A stretch of DNA of 64,000 bases from Arthrobacter sp. PAMC 25486 (GTDB taxonomy: Bacteria; Actinomycetota; Actinomycetes; Actinomycetales; Micrococcaceae). The notes under the pieces are model-generated. The model searched no databases, was not told the origin of the DNA, and saw only the letters and a program-made list of their open reading frames with translations. Positions 62,448 through 64,000 of this stretch are shown in pieces. Where the stretch lies: positions 186,001 to 250,000 of the forward strand of contig NZ_CP007595.1 of assembly GCF_000785535.1 (NCBI RefSeq), in the 5' to 3' direction. The first letter of the stretch is position 1. Each line of letters begins with the position of its first letter. The translations under genes and the position numbers were made by a program.

Positions 62448-62744
62448 ATGACCACGGGCTACCAGCAGCCGCGCACCAATCAACGAGTCAACCGGACGGG
62501 TGCCGCCAAAAACCCGCACCGCGGGGCAAACCCTCGCGACACCTTGATCGACATCGCCGAAGCCGAACTGGCCGAGGCGTACGAACTGCCGGGTGCGGAG
62601 TTGGCTCCCGACGAGCTGGAACTGGAGATTCTCGCCCAGCAGGCCGATGAATTCACCTGCGGTTCCTGCTTCCTCGTCAGACACCGTTCGCAGCTGGCAC
62701 GGGAAAAGAACGACTTGCTGTTCTGCAGCGACTGCGAAGGCTGA
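62448..62744 (+). CDS. DUF4193 zinc-ribbon protein
   Basis: The ATG at 62448, preceded by AAGGGGGC, gives 98 residues. An N-terminal disordered part leads to an acidic 'LAEAYELPGAELAPDELELE' and the C-terminal zinc ribbon 'FTCGSCFLVRHRSQLAREKN' and 'DLLFCSDCEG' (two CxxC pairs). This is the actinobacterial DUF4193 family found beside sepH. Function unknown. The last codons lie in a 17-bp tandem repeat. Confidence 0.93.
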   Translation: MTTGYQQPRTNQRVNRTGAAKNPHRGANPRDTLIDIAEAELAEAYELPGAELAPDELELEILAQQADEFTCGSCFLVRHRSQLAREKNDLLFCSDCEG

Positions 62745-62801
62745 CCCGCGGCGAAGGCTGACCCGCCGTTCGCGCTGGCCCGCGGCGAACGCTGACCCGC
62801 G
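62734..62801. repeat. 17-bp tandem repeat, four copies, starting in the 3' end of the DUF4193 gene
   Basis: Units at 62734, 62751, 62768 and 62785. Units 1, 2 and 4 are GCGAAGGCTGACCCGCG with single changes; unit 3 is diverged. Unit 1 contains the DUF4193 stop codon. Confidence 0.88.
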
Positions 62802-62848
62802 GGGACGAATGCCCGAGACAGGACCGGGCAACGGTCAAAGCGCAAAAC

Positions 62849-63346
62849 CTACTGCTCGGCGGTCTCGCGGTGCACAGTGCCGCCCAGTGCTGCCACAAGG
62901 TGCTCGGGGTTGCGTGAGGAGGTGAGCCAGTAGGGTGTGCGGTCGTTCGGGTCCGTGATTTCAATCTTGACAACCGGTTTGATCCAGCCGCGAATGCACA
63001 GGTACGCCAACCCGTTGAGCTTGATGCCACGCTGCTCGGTGGCCGCATCGCCGTGGTAGGCAGTCACTTGACCAACAAATTCCCGCTCAATGTGCGCCCT
63101 GCCCACCTGCAGCGAGTCGGGGGTCACACTGATGGTGGGGGTCGACGCGATGAGCGCAGTCGACAGGCCAAGCAGCAACACAAAGAAGGCAACGTAGCCG
63201 GCCATGGGACTGATGGGCATGAAAATCAGGATCCCCGCCGCCGAGAGGCCAACAACAATCACCCAGCCCCAGAAGTTGGGCCATAGCTTTTCGGTGTAAT
63301 TGGCCGTGGCAGGGGAGGTTGCGCTCTGGGGCGTAGGGGAAGACAT
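62849..63346 (-). CDS. DUF3093 membrane protein
   Basis: A 165-residue protein of the actinobacterial DUF3093 family, which regularly neighbours dut. Two adjacent membrane helices lie at about 25-45 (FWGWVIVVGLSAAGILIFMP) and 48-68 (AGYVAFFVLLLGLSTALIAS). A soluble domain follows, with 'TISVTPDSLQVGRAHIEREF' and 'CIRGWIKPVVKIEITDPNDR', then the conserved 'TPYWLTSSRNPEHLVAAL'. Function unknown. It is divergent from dut. Confidence 0.93.
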   Translation of the reverse strand: MSSPTPQSATSPATANYTEKLWPNFWGWVIVVGLSAAGILIFMPISPMAGYVAFFVLLLGLSTALIASTPTISVTPDSLQVGRAHIEREFVGQVTAYHGDAATEQRGIKLNGLAYLCIRGWIKPVVKIEITDPNDRTPYWLTSSRNPEHLVAALGGTVHRETAEQ

Positions 63347-63432
63347 GGCACTAGCTTTTCATCTTTTGGCCCGCTTTTCATCTTGCGCCTGGAAAGCGAA
63401 GACACCAGCAGTTCGCGATAGAGTGTCCTGTT

Positions 63433-63975
63433 GTGAGCCACGAGACTTTTAATGCAAACCAGCCCAGTAACGCCAACCTGCCCAGTGATAACCCGCCAAC
63501 GTTGACTGTGCAGCTGCACATGCTCGACGACGGGATCGAACCTCCCAGCTACGCCCACCCCGGCGATGCCGGTGCCGATTTGCGCACCCGGATCGACGTT
63601 GTGCTGGCCCCTGGAGAGCGAGCCCTGGTTCCCACGGGTGTCAGCATGGCCCTGCCGTTTGGCTTTGTTGCCTTGATCCACCCACGGTCGGGCCTGGCCA
63701 CGAAGCAGGGGCTGACCATTGTCAACAGCCCCGGAACCGTTGATGCCGGTTACCGCGGGGAACTGTCTGTCACTCTGCTAAACACGGACCTTCACCATTC
63801 CGTCACCCTGTCAAGGGGCGATAGAATTGCACAAATGGTGATTCAGCGCGTGGAAACGGCTGAGTTCATCGAGGTGGCTCAGTTGCCTGACTCGGTGCGC
63901 GGCACGGGCGGTTTTGGTTCCACGGGCGGGTTTTCCCCGGCCCCGCAGGCAGGATCCGCACCCAGCAACGGCTAA
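63433..63975 (+). CDS. dut: dUTP pyrophosphatase
   Basis: Hydrolyses dUTP to dUMP, keeping uracil out of DNA and feeding dTMP synthesis. A homotrimeric enzyme; 180 residues from a GTG. All five motifs are present: 'HPGDAGADLRT', 'HPRSGLATKQG', 'NSPGTVDAGYRGEL', 'SRGDRIAQMVIQRVETAEF' and the C-terminal lid 'RGTGGFGSTGG'. A disordered ~25-residue N-terminal extension and a short Pro/Ser tail flank the core. Confidence 0.97.
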   Translation: MSHETFNANQPSNANLPSDNPPTLTVQLHMLDDGIEPPSYAHPGDAGADLRTRIDVVLAPGERALVPTGVSMALPFGFVALIHPRSGLATKQGLTIVNSPGTVDAGYRGELSVTLLNTDLHHSVTLSRGDRIAQMVIQRVETAEFIEVAQLPDSVRGTGGFGSTGGFSPAPQAGSAPSNG

Positions 63976-64000
63976 GCAGCCACTCATCCATCTTTACAAG

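Overview
The window looks like a chromosomal segment of a high-GC actinobacterium of the family Micrococcaceae, most likely Arthrobacter or a close relative. The evidence is the actinobacterial marker set (SepH, DUF3093, DUF4191, DUF4192, DUF4193, DUF5998, a PAC2 protein, a K/A-rich SigA, dual-GNAT and LAL-type proteins) and the gene order lpd-sucB / lipB-lipA / DUF4191 / RDD / glnA / sigA / parE / parC / sepH / dut. The genus is inferred from content and order, not from a search.

Positions 1 to about 14.77 kb are one arm of a temperate siphovirus-type prophage whose left end lies outside the window. Reading leftward, a switch region at 12.89-12.96 kb has a strong leftward promoter. It fires into a tightly overlapping early operon: excisionase-like HTH, two related unknown proteins, a DUF3039-like zinc protein, replisome organiser, loader-like protein, DnaB helicase, unknown protein, antirepressor, three further DNA-binding proteins and a zinc-ribbon protein. 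The late genes follow: HNH endonuclease, small and large terminase and the start of the portal gene. Rightward from the switch run the repressor and the tyrosine integrase, which abuts host glnA. Between the early and late blocks sits a cargo pocket with a tRNA-Ala(TGC), a rightward membrane-protein gene of unknown function, a possible 42-residue peptide and a strong terminator.

From 14.8 to 31 kb the host genes centre on nitrogen assimilation and lipoate-dependent metabolism: glnA (with a GlnR-type operator upstream), lipA, lipB, a transmembrane protein kinase, an OsmC protein, sucB, lpd, pepA, gcvT and a PAC2 protein. LipB and LipA make the cofactor used by SucB, Lpd reoxidises it, and GcvT belongs to another lipoate-dependent complex.

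From 31 to 43 kb come an MFS carrier, DinB and DUF4192 proteins, the primary sigma factor SigA, a large LuxR/LAL regulator and the topoisomerase subunit ParE. From 42.5 to 50.3 kb a BlaI repressor / M56 membrane protease pair diverges from cydA-cydB-cydDC (cytochrome bd oxidase and its exporter). Two BlaI-like palindromes sit in the shared promoter region, which suggests that BlaI controls the bd oxidase.

The rest holds a dual GNAT enzyme, a second DinB protein, a repeat-rich non-coding island (51.9-53.05 kb), ParC, a GNAT/acyl-CoA-ligase fusion, DUF5998, a phosphodiesterase-like protein, SepH, DUF4193, DUF3093 and dUTPase. Strong intrinsic hairpins close most host transcription units, and two of them belong to one dispersed palindrome family.
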